Counted from the stretch's first letter, positions 24,953-34,522 are shown. The stretch: DNA of 64,000 nt from Streptomyces changanensis (GCF_024600715.1 NZ_CP102332.1:4712001-4776000); one strand, 5' to 3'. Notes: a model not told the origin generated them from the letters alone. Translations and numbers: made by a program.

Positions 24953-25269
24953 TCGTGGAGCGCCGCGGACGGAGGTGGGGTGTTGTCCGACGGCGCTGTC
25001 GACGACCTGGCCCGGGTCGAGGGGGTCGTAGGACTCGACTATGGCAGACGACGAGCTCCCCGCCAAAACGGCATTCCGTGCGAAACGTCAGCCTTCCGGC
25101 ATAGTGGAGAGCAATCCAAGGTGAAACACGCCACTCACCTGGCAAACCATGAATAACTATCGAACAGAACGAGTACTTTCCTCGCCCCGCCGGTGTCACC
25201 GACCGATCCGCAGAGGAGCGTGACAGGTCAATCCGGGAGGTACCGGGCGCACCATCCTTAAATGGTCGC
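24953..25269. other. Gene-free, AT-richer stretch
   Basis: I see no protein gene in these 317 nt. From about 25060 to 25200 the DNA is markedly richer in A and T than anywhere nearby. It holds only tiny frames (a 27-codon one from ATG 25041, a 24-codon one from ATG 25149) of unclear meaning. A TTAAAT (25257-25262) just before GTG 25270 could be a -10 box. A promoter, leader or small RNA are all possible. Confidence 0.4.
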
Positions 25270-26481
25270 GTGACCGTGCACCTCAGCAAGCGAACCACCG
25301 GCCTCCTCACGGCCGCCGTGCTGGCCCTCCTCGCCGGGTGCGGCGGCGCGGGGGCGCCCGCCGGATCGCCCGCCGGTCCGGGGGCGGCGGCGCCGCCCGG
25401 CCGGCCGCACGCGACCGCGACCACGACCGCCCCGGACACCGGGACGGGCCCCCTGCCCGGCATGCCGCCCCCGCTCGACCCCCGCGACGTCTACGCCGCC
25501 GCCCGCCCCGGCCGGCTCTCCCCGGCCGTCCGGGACTTCCCCTCCCGGGTCTACGTCCCCAACACGCTCTCCGGCACCGTCTCGGTCATCGACCCCGCGA
25601 CCTACCGCGTCGTCGACACCGTCCCGGTGGGCAAGCACCCCCAGCACGTCGTGCCGTCCTGGGACCTGAAGACCCTCTGGGTCACCAACGACCAGGGCCA
25701 CACCCTGACCCCCCTCGACCCGGCCACGGGCCGGCGGCGCGGCGGGGACGTCGCGGTCCGCGACCCGTACAACCTCTACTTCACCCCCGACGGCCGCTAC
25801 GCCGTCGTGATGGCCTCCCTCGACCGGGAGCTCGTCTTCCGCGACCCGCACACCATGGAGCGCCGCCACACCGAGCCCGCCCCCTGCCACGGCGTCAACC
25901 ACGCCGACTTCTCCGCCGACGGCCGGTACGCCGTCGTCTCCTGCGAGTTCTCCGGCGAGCTGCTGAAGGTCGACACGCGCCGCAAGGAGGTCGTCGCGCG
26001 GCTGGCGCTGCCCTTCGCCGGGGCCATGCCGCAGGACGTGAAGCTCTCGCCCGACGGCAGGACGTTCTACGTCGCCGACATGATGGCGCACGGCCTGTGG
26101 GCCCTCGACGGCGACGCCTTCACCACCCCGCGCCTGCTGCCCACCGGCAAGGGCTGCCACGGCCTGTACGTCTCCCGCGACTCCCGGGAGATGTACGTGC
26201 CGAACCGCGGCGAGGGCTCCGTCTCCGTCTTCGACTTCGCCCGGCAGCGGGTGACGAAGAAATGGTGGCTGCCCGACGGAGGCTCGCCCGACATGGGCGG
26301 CGTCTCGGCGGACGGCACGGTGCTCTGGCTCTCCGGGCGGTACCACTCCGAGGTCTACGCGATCGACACGCGGACCGGCCGGCAACTCGCCCGCATCCCC
26401 GTCGGCGACGGCCCCCGCGGCCTGGCCGTCTACCCCCAGCCCGGCCGCTACTCGCTGGGGCACACGGGCGTCTTCCGCTGA
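25270..26481 (+). CDS. YncE-like beta-propeller lipoprotein
   Basis: The 403-residue protein begins with a lipoprotein signal ending 'LLAGC' (Cys24) and a Pro/Ala/Thr linker. A seven-bladed YVTN-type propeller follows, with repeated 'VYVPNTLSGTVSVIDPATY' and 'YFTPDGRYAVV' strand motifs. Such proteins sit on the outer membrane face and bind ligands or partner enzymes; no catalytic motif is visible. 'PCHGVNH' and 'GKGCHGLY' place two Cys-His pairs in loops, which might bind metal. GTG 25270 is used; GGGAGG is too far upstream (about 28 nt), so leaderless translation is possible. Confidence 0.85.
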   Translation: MTVHLSKRTTGLLTAAVLALLAGCGGAGAPAGSPAGPGAAAPPGRPHATATTTAPDTGTGPLPGMPPPLDPRDVYAAARPGRLSPAVRDFPSRVYVPNTLSGTVSVIDPATYRVVDTVPVGKHPQHVVPSWDLKTLWVTNDQGHTLTPLDPATGRRRGGDVAVRDPYNLYFTPDGRYAVVMASLDRELVFRDPHTMERRHTEPAPCHGVNHADFSADGRYAVVSCEFSGELLKVDTRRKEVVARLALPFAGAMPQDVKLSPDGRTFYVADMMAHGLWALDGDAFTTPRLLPTGKGCHGLYVSRDSREMYVPNRGEGSVSVFDFARQRVTKKWWLPDGGSPDMGGVSADGTVLWLSGRYHSEVYAIDTRTGRQLARIPVGDGPRGLAVYPQPGRYSLGHTGVFR

Positions 26482-26564
26482 CGCCCCACCGCAACCCCGC
26501 CTCCGCCCGGCCTTCGGCTGCTGCCCGGCTTCCGGCCCCCGTCCGGCCCGCCGTTCCTGCCCGG

Positions 26565-26644
26565 CGGCCCCCCGCCCCGGCTCCGCCCGGCCTCCGGTTC
26601 CTGCCCGGAGTCGGCCCCCCGCCCCGGCTCCGCCCGGCCTCCGG
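26565..26644. repeat. Direct repeats after the YncE-like gene
   Basis: A 33-bp block at 26565-26597 recurs at 26612-26644. The whole 26482-26757 gap is built from variants of CGGCTCCGCCCGGCCTCCGG. No gene seen. Confidence 0.75.
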
Positions 26645-26757
26645 CCCCGTGCGTGCCTGGTGTCAGCGGCGTACGAGCAGCGCCCCCCGGCCCGCCCCCG
26701 CCCCGCCGAGACCGGCCCGCGCACCGTCTCGTCCCCGACCGCTCCCGCTCGCGGCGG

Positions 26758-27396
26758 TCAACGGGGGACGAGCAGCGCCTCCGCGCATACCGGGCGGTAC
26801 CCGGCCGCCTGGAACGTGCGCACACTGCGGGCGTTGCCCGGCGGCTGCTGCGCCCACACGGCCGCGTCCGGCACCAGATGGCGGGCGGCCAGCGCCAGCC
26901 GCACGCCCAGGCCCTGCCCCCGGGCGGCCTCGTCGACCTCGACCGCGGCCTCCCAGCGCCCCGCCACCGCCCGCCCCAGGACCACCACCCCGCCGTCGGC
27001 GGCCCACACCCGCACGTCGTCGCGGTACGCCCGCGCCCGGACCACCCGCGGGTGATCCGGGTCCCGCACCTCGCGCAGCGGCAGCGGCGGCGGGCCGTCC
27101 AGCCGGCCCGCGACGGTCAGCATGTCGACGGTGTCCATGCGGCGCCCCGTCCGGGCCATCAGCGCCGTCAGGAAGCCCGGGCTCATCGCCGCGGCCAGCG
27201 GATCGGCCGACGACGCCGCCAGCTCGGCCCGCACCCAGGCCGGGTCCTCGTCCACGAACACCACCGAGTGCGCCGTGAACGCCAACACGCCGGCGTCCCG
27301 CCGGCTCGGCTGCGGGACGATCACGGTGGAGCCGTCGGGCGGCGGGAACACCCCGCGCGCCGCCGCGGACAGCACACGGGCCACATGGTCGCTCAT
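26758..27396 (-). CDS. GNAT-family N-acetyltransferase
   Basis: The 212-residue protein has an N-terminal half without a clear fold and a C-terminal GNAT core (about 110-212). Acetyl-CoA motif A is 'VDEAARGQGLGVRLA' and the closing strand region 'NARSVRTFQAAGYRPV' is typical. It transfers an acetyl group from acetyl-CoA to an amine; the substrate is unknown. It is transcribed alone, divergent from cabC. Confidence 0.85.
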   Translation of the reverse strand: MSDHVARVLSAAARGVFPPPDGSTVIVPQPSRRDAGVLAFTAHSVVFVDEDPAWVRAELAASSADPLAAAMSPGFLTALMARTGRRMDTVDMLTVAGRLDGPPPLPLREVRDPDHPRVVRARAYRDDVRVWAADGGVVVLGRAVAGRWEAAVEVDEAARGQGLGVRLALAARHLVPDAAVWAQQPPGNARSVRTFQAAGYRPVCAEALLVPR

Positions 27397-27512
27397 ACCG
27401 CCATCGTCCCCCGGAGCCCCGCCCCACCGGCCCCCGGGGCCCCGCGGTGCACCTTGAGCCCCTGCCGTTACGCTAGCCGCCGAAGTTGCACAGATCCTTA
27501 AGGGGTGGAGCG

Positions 27513-27728
27513 ATGGCGGACATGGAGTCTGCGCGCAAGGCTTTCGACCGGTACGACGTCAACGGCGACGGCTTCATCACGGCCGCCGAGTACAAGAGCG
27601 TCATGGCTCAGCTCGGCGACTTCAACGTCACCGAGCCCGTCGCCCAGGCCGTCATCAACGCCCAGGACGCCAACGGCGACGGCCTGCTCAGCTGGGACGA
27701 GTTCTGGTCGCGCCTGAACAGGGCCTGA
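27513..27728 (+). CDS. cabC: Two-EF-hand calcium-binding protein
   Basis: The 71-residue calmodulin-like protein has two canonical EF-hand loops: 'DVNGDGFITAAE' (15-26) and 'DANGDGLLSWDE' (52-63). Both have Asp, Asn/Asp, Asp and Glu at the calcium positions. ATG 27513 has GGGGTGGAG upstream; an in-frame ATG at 27486 is less likely. Its size and its position next to sdaA match CabC of S. coelicolor, which affects spore germination and aerial hyphae. It is cytoplasmic, without a signal peptide, and acts probably by binding partner proteins in a Ca2+-dependent way. Confidence 0.9.
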   Translation: MADMESARKAFDRYDVNGDGFITAAEYKSVMAQLGDFNVTEPVAQAVINAQDANGDGLLSWDEFWSRLNRA

Positions 27729-27763
27729 CCGACCCGCGGCGGCCCTGACCGCCCCCGCACACC

Positions 27764-27800
27764 GAGCGGCGCCCCCCGGGAGACCCGGAGGGCGCCGCTC
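27764..27800. terminator. Bidirectional terminator, cabC / sdaA
   Basis: GAGCGGCGCCC (27764-27774) pairs with GGGCGCCGCTC (27790-27800). An inner CCGGG/CCCGG extends the stem. It lies between convergent genes. Confidence 0.8.
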
Positions 27801-27834
27801 CGCGTCCGCCACGGCCCCGAGGCCCGGCCGACGC

Positions 27835-29205
27835 TCAGCACTCGATGATGTTCACCGCGAGGCCGCCGCGCGCGGTCTCCTTGTACTTCACCGACATGTC
27901 CGCGCCGGTCTCCTTCATCGTCTTGATGACCTTGTCCAGGGAGACCTTGTGGCTGCCGTCGCCGCGCAGCGCCATCCGCGCCGCCGTGACCGCCTTCACC
28001 GCCGCCATGCCGTTGCGCTCGATGCACGGGATCTGCACGAGGCCGCCGACCGGGTCGCAGGTCAGGCCGAGGTTGTGCTCCATGCCGATCTCCGCGGCGT
28101 TCTCCACCTGCTCGGGGGAGCCGCCCATGACCTCGGCGAGGGCGCCCGCCGCCATGGAGCAGGCCGAGCCGACCTCGCCCTGGCAGCCGACCTCGGCGCC
28201 GGAGATCGAGGCGTTCTCCTTGAACAGCATGCCGACCGCGCCGGCCGCGAGGAGGAACCGCACCACGCCGTCCTCGTCGGCACCGGGCACGAAGTTCATG
28301 TAGTAGTGCAGCACCGCCGGGATGATGCCGGCCGCGCCGTTCGTCGGGGCGGTGACGACCCGGCCGCCGGCGGCGTTCTCCTCGTTGACCGCCATCGCGT
28401 AGAGCGTGATCCACTCCATGGAGAGCGCCAGCGGGTCGCCCTCGGAGCGCAGCTTGCGGGCGGTGGTCGCGGCCCGGCGGCGGACCTTCAGACCGCCCGG
28501 CAGGATGCCCTCGCGGGACATGCCCCGCTCGACGCACGCCTGCATGACGCGCCAGATCTCCAGCAGCCCCTCGCGGATCTCCCGCTCGGTGCGCCACGCC
28601 TTCTCGTTCTCCAGCATCAGGGCGGAGATCGACAGGCCCGTCTCGCGGGTCAGGCGCAGCAGCTCGTCACCGGTGCGGAAGGGGTACGTCAGCACGGTGT
28701 CATCGGGGACGATCGGGTTCTCGCCCTGCACGGCGTCCTCGTCCACGACGAAGCCGCCGCCGACCGAGTAGTACGTCTTCTCCAGCAGCGTCGCGCCCTC
28801 GGCGTCGTACGCCCACACGGTCATGCCGTTGGCGTGGTAGGGCAGGGCCTTGCGGCGGTGCAGGACCAGGTGCTCGTCGAAGTCGAAGGGGATCTCGTGC
28901 ACGCCGAGGAGGTTGATGCGCCCCTCGCGCTTGATCCGCTCGACCTCGGCGTCGGCCGTCTCCACGTCGACGGTGCGGGGCGAGTCGCCCTCCAGGCCCA
29001 GCAGGACGGCCTTGGGGGTGCCGTGGCCGTGGCCGGTGGCGCCCAGGGAACCGAACAGCTCGCACCGCACGGAGGCGGTGTGGGCGAGCAGGCCCTCGTT
29101 CTTCAGGCGGCGCGCGAACATGCGGGCGGCGCGCATGGGGCCGACCGTGTGGGAGCTGGACGGGCCGATGCCGATCGAGAACAGGTCGAAGACCGAGATG
29201 GCCAC
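27835..29205 (-). CDS. sdaA: L-serine ammonia-lyase, single-chain Fe-S type
   Basis: The 456-residue enzyme converts L-serine to pyruvate and ammonia. It is the fused form with the beta domain first ('[18 protein letters not shown]', about 14-31) and the alpha domain second. Cysteines for the 4Fe-4S cluster are in 'SACSMAAG', 'GLTCDPVGG' and 'IPCIERNG', as in the family. GTG 29205 is preceded by AAGGAG. It is last in the minus-strand series gcvT-gcvH-glyA-sdaA, so it can drain serine made from glycine. The 195-nt gap before it contains a hairpin and a GC-rich leader. Confidence 0.95.
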   Translation of the reverse strand: MAISVFDLFSIGIGPSSSHTVGPMRAARMFARRLKNEGLLAHTASVRCELFGSLGATGHGHGTPKAVLLGLEGDSPRTVDVETADAEVERIKREGRINLLGVHEIPFDFDEHLVLHRRKALPYHANGMTVWAYDAEGATLLEKTYYSVGGGFVVDEDAVQGENPIVPDDTVLTYPFRTGDELLRLTRETGLSISALMLENEKAWRTEREIREGLLEIWRVMQACVERGMSREGILPGGLKVRRRAATTARKLRSEGDPLALSMEWITLYAMAVNEENAAGGRVVTAPTNGAAGIIPAVLHYYMNFVPGADEDGVVRFLLAAGAVGMLFKENASISGAEVGCQGEVGSACSMAAGALAEVMGGSPEQVENAAEIGMEHNLGLTCDPVGGLVQIPCIERNGMAAVKAVTAARMALRGDGSHKVSLDKVIKTMKETGADMSVKYKETARGGLAVNIIEC

Positions 29206-29326
29206 GGGGGACTCCTTGGTGGGAAGACGTCGCTGTCTGCCGGGGTGGTGCGGGACAACGGGGTGGGACCTGGGACGCGGGGAGCGGGACGGGTGCGGGG
29301 GCGGGACGGGGTGGGGGGCAAGGGAC

Positions 29327-29364
29327 GGGGCACCGCACTCACTGTCCAGTGTGCGCGGTGCCCC
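29327..29364 (-). terminator. Hairpin between glyA and sdaA
   Basis: GGGGCACCGC (29327-29336) and GCGGTGCCCC (29355-29364) pair over 10 bp. The site is 37 nt after the glyA stop, so it may end or attenuate the gcv-glyA transcript before sdaA. Confidence 0.65.
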
Positions 29365-29400
29365 GCAGATCAGTCTGTTGCGTACGTAACGCCGTAAGGA

Positions 29401-30660
29401 CTACAGACCAGGGTAAAGCGGGTGCTTCGCGGCGAGCGCGGAGACCCGGGCCTTCAGCGCCTCGGCGTCGTACGACGGCTTGAGCGCCTCGGCGATGACG
29501 TCGGCGACCTCGGCGAAGTCCTCGGCCTGGAAGCCGCGGGTGGCCAGGGCCGGGGTGCCGATGCGCAGACCGGAGGTGACCATCGGGGGCCGGGGGTCGT
29601 TCGGGATCGCGTTGCGGTTGACGGTGATCCCGACCTCGTGGAGGCGGTCCTCGGCCTGCTGGCCGTCCAGCTCGCTGTTGCGCAGGTCGACCAGGACCAG
29701 GTGCACGTCGGTGCCGCCGGTCAGGACCGACACGCCGTGCTCGGTGACGTCCGGCTGGACCAGGCGCTCGGCGAGGGTGCGGGCGCCGTCCAGGGTGCGC
29801 TGCTGGCGCTCCTTGAACTCCTCGCTCGCCGCGACCTTGAAGGAGACCGCCTTCGCCGCGATCACGTGCTCCAGCGGGCCGCCCTGCTGACCGGGGAAGA
29901 CCGCGGAGTTGATCTTCTTGGCGAGCTCGGCGGTCGACAGGATGACGCCGCCGCGCGGGCCGCCCAGCGTCTTGTGGGTCGTGGTGGTGACCACGTGGGC
30001 GTGCGGCACCGGGTTGGGGTGCAGCCCGGCCGCGACCAGGCCCGCGAAGTGGGCCATGTCGACCATGAGGTACGCGCCGACCTCGTCCGCGATCCGGCGG
30101 AAGGCGGCGAAGTCCAGCTGGCGCGGGTAGGCGGACCAGCCGGCGACGATCAGCTTCGGCTTGGACTCCTTGGCGAGGCGCTCGACCTCGGCCATGTCGA
30201 CCTGACCGGTGGCGTCGTCCACGTGGTAGGCGACCACGTTGTAGAGCTTGCCGGAGAAGTTGATCTTCATGCCGTGGGTCAGGTGCCCGCCGTGGGCGAG
30301 GTTCAGACCCATGATCGTGTCGCCCGGCTTGAGCAGGGCGAACATCGCGGCGGCGTTGGCCTGCGCGCCGGAGTGCGGCTGCACGTTGGCGTGCTCCGCG
30401 CCGAAGAGCGCCTTGATGCGGTCGATCGCGATCTGCTCGACCACGTCGACGTGCTCGCAGCCGCCGTAGTAGCGGCGGCCCGGGTAGCCCTCGGCGTACT
30501 TGTTGGTGAGGACGGAGCCCTGGGCCTCCATGACGGCCACCGGAGCGAAGTTCTCCGAGGCGATCATCTCCAGGGTGTCCTGCTGGCGGCGGAGCTCGGC
30601 GTCGACGGCGGCGGCGACGTCCGGGTCCAGCTCGTGGAGAGGGGTGTTCAGAAGCGACAT
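29401..30660 (-). CDS. glyA: Serine hydroxymethyltransferase
   Basis: This PLP enzyme interconverts serine and glycine with tetrahydrofolate. From ATG 30660 it has 419 residues; GTG 30663 directly before it is the alternative, but AGGGACC is better spaced for 30660. The PLP lysine is Lys230 in '[14 protein letters not shown]'; 'ASENF', '[15 protein letters not shown]' and '[10 protein letters not shown]' are the folate and PLP site motifs. It follows gcvH by 34 nt, forming a path from glycine via methylene-THF to serine. Confidence 0.96.
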   Translation of the reverse strand: MSLLNTPLHELDPDVAAAVDAELRRQQDTLEMIASENFAPVAVMEAQGSVLTNKYAEGYPGRRYYGGCEHVDVVEQIAIDRIKALFGAEHANVQPHSGAQANAAAMFALLKPGDTIMGLNLAHGGHLTHGMKINFSGKLYNVVAYHVDDATGQVDMAEVERLAKESKPKLIVAGWSAYPRQLDFAAFRRIADEVGAYLMVDMAHFAGLVAAGLHPNPVPHAHVVTTTTHKTLGGPRGGVILSTAELAKKINSAVFPGQQGGPLEHVIAAKAVSFKVAASEEFKERQQRTLDGARTLAERLVQPDVTEHGVSVLTGGTDVHLVLVDLRNSELDGQQAEDRLHEVGITVNRNAIPNDPRPPMVTSGLRIGTPALATRGFQAEDFAEVADVIAEALKPSYDAEALKARVSALAAKHPLYPGL

Positions 30661-30694
30661 CACGCGGTCCCTAAGGGTGTGGGTGTCGGGCTGG

Positions 30695-31069
30695 TCAGCC
30701 GGCGAACTCGGTGTACTCGTCGGCGGAGAGCAGGTCCTGCGGCTCGTCCGTGACGCGCACCTTGAACAGCCAGCCGCCCTCGAACGGAGCGGTGTTCACC
30801 AGCGACGGGTCGTCCACGACCGCCTGGTTCGCCTCGACGACCTCACCGGTCACGGGCGAGTACAGGTCGCTGACGGACTTGGTGGACTCCAGCTCACCAC
30901 AGGTCTCGCCGGCGGTGATCGTGGCGCCGACCTCGGGGAGCTGGACGTACACGACGTCGCCCAGGGCGTTCGCCGCGTGCTCCGTGATGCCGACCGTCGC
31001 GACGCCGTCCTCGGCGGGCGACAGCCACTCGTGCTCCTTGCTGTAGCGCAGCTGCTGGGGGTTGCTCAT
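30695..31069 (-). CDS. gcvH: Glycine cleavage system H protein
   Basis: The 124-residue lipoyl carrier shuttles the aminomethyl group between the P, T and L proteins. The lipoylated lysine is Lys64 in '[14 protein letters not shown]', the same number as in E. coli GcvH. ATG 31069 has AGGAG about 10 nt upstream; the frame runs further but with non-family sequence. It sits 73 nt after gcvT. The P protein gene is not in the window. Confidence 0.96.
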   Translation of the reverse strand: MSNPQQLRYSKEHEWLSPAEDGVATVGITEHAANALGDVVYVQLPEVGATITAGETCGELESTKSVSDLYSPVTGEVVEANQAVVDDPSLVNTAPFEGGWLFKVRVTDEPQDLLSADEYTEFAG

Positions 31070-31142
31070 GAGCTGAATTCTCCTGTACGCGCGGGAGTGG
31101 TGGTGAACGGGGGAGTCGTGCGGGTGACGGGTGTGCCGGGCG

Positions 31143-32258
31143 TCACTTCTGACGCTTGTAGAACGGCAGCGCCACCACGTCGTACGGCTCATGGGTACCG
31201 CGGATGTCGACGCCGACCCCGCTCGTACCCGCCTCGGCGTACGCGGCGTCCACGTACGCCATGGCGATCGGCTTGCCGAGGGTGGGGGAGGGGGCGCCCG
31301 AGGTGACCTCGCCCACCACGGTGCCGTCGGCGACCACGGACATCCCGGCGCGCGGCACCCGGCGACCCTGGGCGACCAGGCCGACGAGCCGGCGCGGCGG
31401 GGCGGTCGCGGCGCGCTCGGCGGCGGCTTCGAGCGCCTCGCGGCCGACGAAGTCGCCCTCCTTCTCGAACTTCACGACCCGGCCCAGGCCCGCGTCGAAC
31501 GGCGTCAGCGCGGTCGTCAGCTCGTGCCCGTACAGCGGCATGCCCGCCTCCAGGCGCAGCGTGTCGCGGCAGGACAGCCCGCAGGGGATCAGGCCGACGG
31601 GGGCGCCGGCCTCCGTCAGCGCCCGCCACAGCCGCTCGGCGTGCTCCGGCGCGGTGAACAGCTCGAAGCCGTCCTCACCGGTGTAACCCGTACGGGCGAT
31701 CAGCGCGGGGACGCCCGCGACGGTGCCGGGCAGGCCCGCGTAGTACTTCAGCCCGTCGAGGTCGGCGTCGGTGAGGGACTTCAGGATGCCGGGGGACTCG
31801 GGGCCCTGCACGGCGATCAGCGCGTACGCGTCGCGGTCGTCGCGCACCTCGGCGTCGAAGCCGGCCGCGCGCTCCGTCAGGGCGTCCAGCACCACCTGGG
31901 CGTTGGAGGCGTTGGCGACGACCATGTACTCCTGCTCGGCGAGCCGGTACACGATCAGGTCGTCGAGGATGCCGCCGTCCTCGCGGCAGATCATGGTGTA
32001 GCGGGCGCGGCCCACGCCGACGCCGCCGATGTTGCCGACCAGCGCGTGGTCCAGCAGGGCGGCCGCCTGGGCGCCGGTCACGGTGATCTCGCCCATGTGG
32101 GAGAGGTCGAACAGGCCCGCGCGGGTGCGTACGGCGGTGTGCTCGTCGCGCTCGCTGGCGTACCGCAGCGGCATGTCCCAGCCGGCGAAGTCGGTCATGG
32201 TCGCGCCCAGCGAACGATGCAGCGCATCGAGGGCCGTGCGGCGGGGGGAAGTGCTCAT
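31143..32258 (-). CDS. gcvT: Aminomethyltransferase (glycine cleavage T protein)
   Basis: The 371-residue T protein releases ammonia from the aminomethyl-lipoyl H protein and passes the methylene group to tetrahydrofolate. Family blocks are clear: '[10 protein letters not shown]' (24-33), '[10 protein letters not shown]', '[13 protein letters not shown]' and '[22 protein letters not shown]'. The start is ATG 32258 behind GGAG. It is first in the operon and lies directly after the glycine riboswitch, so induction by glycine is expected. Confidence 0.96.
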   Translation of the reverse strand: MSTSPRRTALDALHRSLGATMTDFAGWDMPLRYASERDEHTAVRTRAGLFDLSHMGEITVTGAQAAALLDHALVGNIGGVGVGRARYTMICREDGGILDDLIVYRLAEQEYMVVANASNAQVVLDALTERAAGFDAEVRDDRDAYALIAVQGPESPGILKSLTDADLDGLKYYAGLPGTVAGVPALIARTGYTGEDGFELFTAPEHAERLWRALTEAGAPVGLIPCGLSCRDTLRLEAGMPLYGHELTTALTPFDAGLGRVVKFEKEGDFVGREALEAAAERAATAPPRRLVGLVAQGRRVPRAGMSVVADGTVVGEVTSGAPSPTLGKPIAMAYVDAAYAEAGTSGVGVDIRGTHEPYDVVALPFYKRQK

Positions 32259-32301
32259 GGAAAGGGCTCCCAGGTCCGGGGCATGGGTGGCGAGGACACG
32301 T

Positions 32302-32515
32302 CCTCCCCATCTGTCATCGGAACCTGAGAGGTTCGCCGTGACCCCGTGCGGGGCGCGGCTTGCACCTTGGGTGGAGCCGCGCGGCCCCGGCGTGCGGGGG
32401 ACGGCTCGCTTTTCAGATCTGCCTCATCCGTGCGGTGCGGGGCCTGAGAGATTCAAGGGAGGAACTTGCTCCTTCGGCGCCCGGGCCACGGGGGCCCGGA
32501 ACTCTCCCGCGCGGA
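32302..32515 (-). promoter_or_regulatory. Tandem glycine riboswitch upstream of gcvT
   Basis: Read on the minus strand, two aptamers follow each other. The first spans about 32515-32405: CGGGAGAGTTCC, GGCGCCGAAGGAGCAA, AATCTCTCAGGC, ACGGATGAGGCAGATCTG. The second spans about 32400-32302: CACCCAAGGTGCAAGCC, GAACCTCTCAGGTTCC, GATGACAGATGGGGA. These are the conserved glycine-aptamer cores with the linker between them. The element ends about 45 nt before gcvT, leaving room for a control hairpin at the ribosome site. In this class glycine binding turns on gcv genes. Confidence 0.93.
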
Positions 32516-32668
32516 TTCGATCGGCCGGTATGCGGTTGTCGGCGCGCACATCATCGCACGAGGGTCCGGATCGGCAAACCCTCGACCGGCGGCAAATCAC
32601 TTGTGTCCCATTGCCGTTTCTTTACACTTCTTGGGCAGGCTGTGGGGGAGCCGAGCCCGGGAGGGGCC

Positions 32669-33322
32669 ATGACGTTGCAGCGGTCCGGCGCTTACGCCAC
32701 GACCGCGGGGGTACCGGCGCCGCCGGCGCTGCCCGCCCGTACGACCGCCGCCCCGGTCCTGCGCGACCTGCGCGAGCGCGGCGGGCGGGTCCCGCGCGAG
32801 CTGCTCTTCGGGGAGGGGGACGTGGTCGTAGTCTCCGGTCTTCCCGGCAGCGGCAAGTCCACACTCATCCGTTCCGCGGCCGCCGACCGCGCCGTCGACT
32901 CGCAGGACGTCCGCGAGCGCTGGGAGCGGCGCATGCCGCGCCTCCTCCCGTACGCCCTGTACCGGCCGCTCGTCCGCGTCGCCCACTACGCCGGGCTGCT
33001 GCGGCGGCTGCGCGACGGCGGGGGCGTCGTCGTCCACGACTGCGGCACCCAGTCCTGGGTGCGCCGCTGGCTCGCCCGCGACGCCCGTCGCCGGGGCCGT
33101 TCCCTGCACCTGCTGCTCCTCGACGTCGACGCCCCCACCGCCCGCGCCGGCCAGCGGGAGCGGGGCAGGGGCGTGTCCTCGTACGCCTTCGCCCGGCACC
33201 GCAGGGCCGTCGGGCGCCTGGTGCGCGACGCCGAGCGGGGGCACCTGCCGGCGGGCTGCGCCTCCGCCGTCCTCCTCGACCGCGACGCCGCCTCGGCCCT
33301 CACCCGCATCCACTTCCGCTGA
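32669..33322 (+). CDS. P-loop NTPase / kinase-like protein
   Basis: The 217-residue protein has Walker A 'GLPGSGKST' (57-65) and a likely Walker B region 'LHLLLLDVDAP'. It resembles the AAA_33 zeta-toxin/small-molecule kinase-like ATPases. ATG 32669 has GAGGGG upstream; the frame stays open through the riboswitch DNA, but that part is unrelated. The first 40 residues are Ala/Pro/Arg-rich. The substrate is unknown. It is divergent from gcvT. Confidence 0.75.
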   Translation: MTLQRSGAYATTAGVPAPPALPARTTAAPVLRDLRERGGRVPRELLFGEGDVVVVSGLPGSGKSTLIRSAAADRAVDSQDVRERWERRMPRLLPYALYRPLVRVAHYAGLLRRLRDGGGVVVHDCGTQSWVRRWLARDARRRGRSLHLLLLDVDAPTARAGQRERGRGVSSYAFARHRRAVGRLVRDAERGHLPAGCASAVLLDRDAASALTRIHFR

Positions 33323-33436
33323 CCCGCCTCGCCCCGCGCGGGCCCGCGTCCGGCCGCCTCGCCCCCGCCGGCCCGCGTCCCGTCGAGCTGCCGCCCGCCC
33401 GCTTCCGTCGTTCCGGTCGACCCGGCTCCCGCCATC

Positions 33437-33654
33437 TCGCCGCCCGTCGGCTCGCGTCCCGCCACCGCCCGTCCCGCCACCTCGCCGCCCGTCGGCTCGC
33501 CCGTCACCTCGCCTCCCGCCGGCCCGCCTCCCGCCGGGCCGCGTCCCCCGGCCGACCCGTCCCGTGGACGCCCCGCCACCGGGCCGCCCCGGCACCGGGC
33601 CGCCCCGGCACCGGGCCGCCCCGGCACCGGGCCGCCCCGGCACCGGGCCGCCCG
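33437..33654. repeat. Tandem repeats in a gene-free gap
   Basis: The 33323-33742 gap (420 nt) holds no gene. A 16-bp unit, GGCACCGGGCCGCCCC, is tandem from about 33575 to 33654 (five copies, the first a variant). Upstream, CTCGCCGCCCGTCGGCTCGC occurs twice (33437-33510). A TAGGGT box at about 33694 may be the -10 of the next gene. Confidence 0.8.
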
Positions 33655-33742
33655 CCCGGGCCCGGGGCGCCGGTGCCCCGTACGCCCCGCGCTAGGGTGC
33701 TGCGGCACGCACCGGACGGACCGGAAGGACGCACGAACGCCC

Positions 33743-34522
33743 GTGGACACGACAGCCGCAGCCGTCGACACCGCATGGCCCGCCAACGAGCTGGAGGAGG
33801 TCCTCTCCGCCTCCCTCGGCCGGAGCACGGCCGGCGCCCGCATCGTCGAGGTCCTCGGCCGCAGCCCCGTCTGGGTGCCGCTGCCCCGCGGCGGCGCCCC
33901 CGACTCCGCCGGCCCCGGCGCCCCCGGCCTGGACCTGCCCACCCTGGAGCTCGACGGCCTCCCGTACGTCCCCGTGTTCAGCTCCGAGACGCAGCTGCGC
34001 GCCTGCGCCGGTGCCCACATGGCGTACGCGGTGGCCCCCGCCGTCGAGTTCGCCCGGGGCCTGCCCCCGCAGCTCGGGATCGCCCTGAACCCCGGCGGCA
34101 CCATAGGGGTACCGCTCCCGCCGCCCGCCGTCGCCGAACTGTGCCGCGCGGGCCGCACCCCGCTCGACGGGCCCGCGAGCGGCGGCCGCGTGCGGCTCTT
34201 CGAGCCGGACTGGCAGGACGACCCCGTCGACTTCCTCGGCGCCGCCGGCGCGGAGTTCGAGGCGACCGGCCTCGTCCGCACCGCCCGCCGCGCCCTGGCC
34301 AGCGTCGAGGGGGAGCCGCCCGCCCTCTTCGTCGGCGTCGAGCTCACCGCCCCGGAGACGGCCGACCGCACCGCCCCGCTGGACGCCCTCGGCCGGGCCC
34401 TCGGCCGCGTCCCCGTGCCCTGGCCGGTCAACCTCGTCCTCCTCGACGTCGCCGAGGACCCGGTCGGCGACTGGATGCGGGAAAAGGTCGCCCCCTTCTA
34501 TCGCCGCGCGCACGGTTCCTGA
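33743..34522 (+). CDS. SseB-family protein, copy 1
   Basis: The 259-residue protein is of the type annotated as 'enhanced serine sensitivity protein SseB' in Streptomyces. 'NELEEVLSASL' leads into an SseB beta/alpha domain ('LPYVPVFSSETQLRAC', then 'VEFARGLPPQLGIALNPGG'), and a C-terminal domain ends 'DWMREKVAPFYRR'. GTG 33743 is used. No catalytic motif is known. It lies near the glycine/serine operon, fitting the serine link of the family name. A second, divergent copy follows after 55 nt, so the two are probably co-transcribed. Confidence 0.8.
   Translation: MDTTAAAVDTAWPANELEEVLSASLGRSTAGARIVEVLGRSPVWVPLPRGGAPDSAGPGAPGLDLPTLELDGLPYVPVFSSETQLRACAGAHMAYAVAPAVEFARGLPPQLGIALNPGGTIGVPLPPPAVAELCRAGRTPLDGPASGGRVRLFEPDWQDDPVDFLGAAGAEFEATGLVRTARRALASVEGEPPALFVGVELTAPETADRTAPLDALGRALGRVPVPWPVNLVLLDVAEDPVGDWMREKVAPFYRRAHGS

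Noticed and set aside
24920-25156. 78-codon plus-strand frame
   Set aside because: It spans a terminator-like loop and an AT-rich region, has no ribosome site and shows no protein-like pattern.
32360-32668. Upstream extension of the P-loop protein
   Set aside because: The extra codons lie on the antisense of the glycine riboswitch; ATG 32669 has a good ribosome site.
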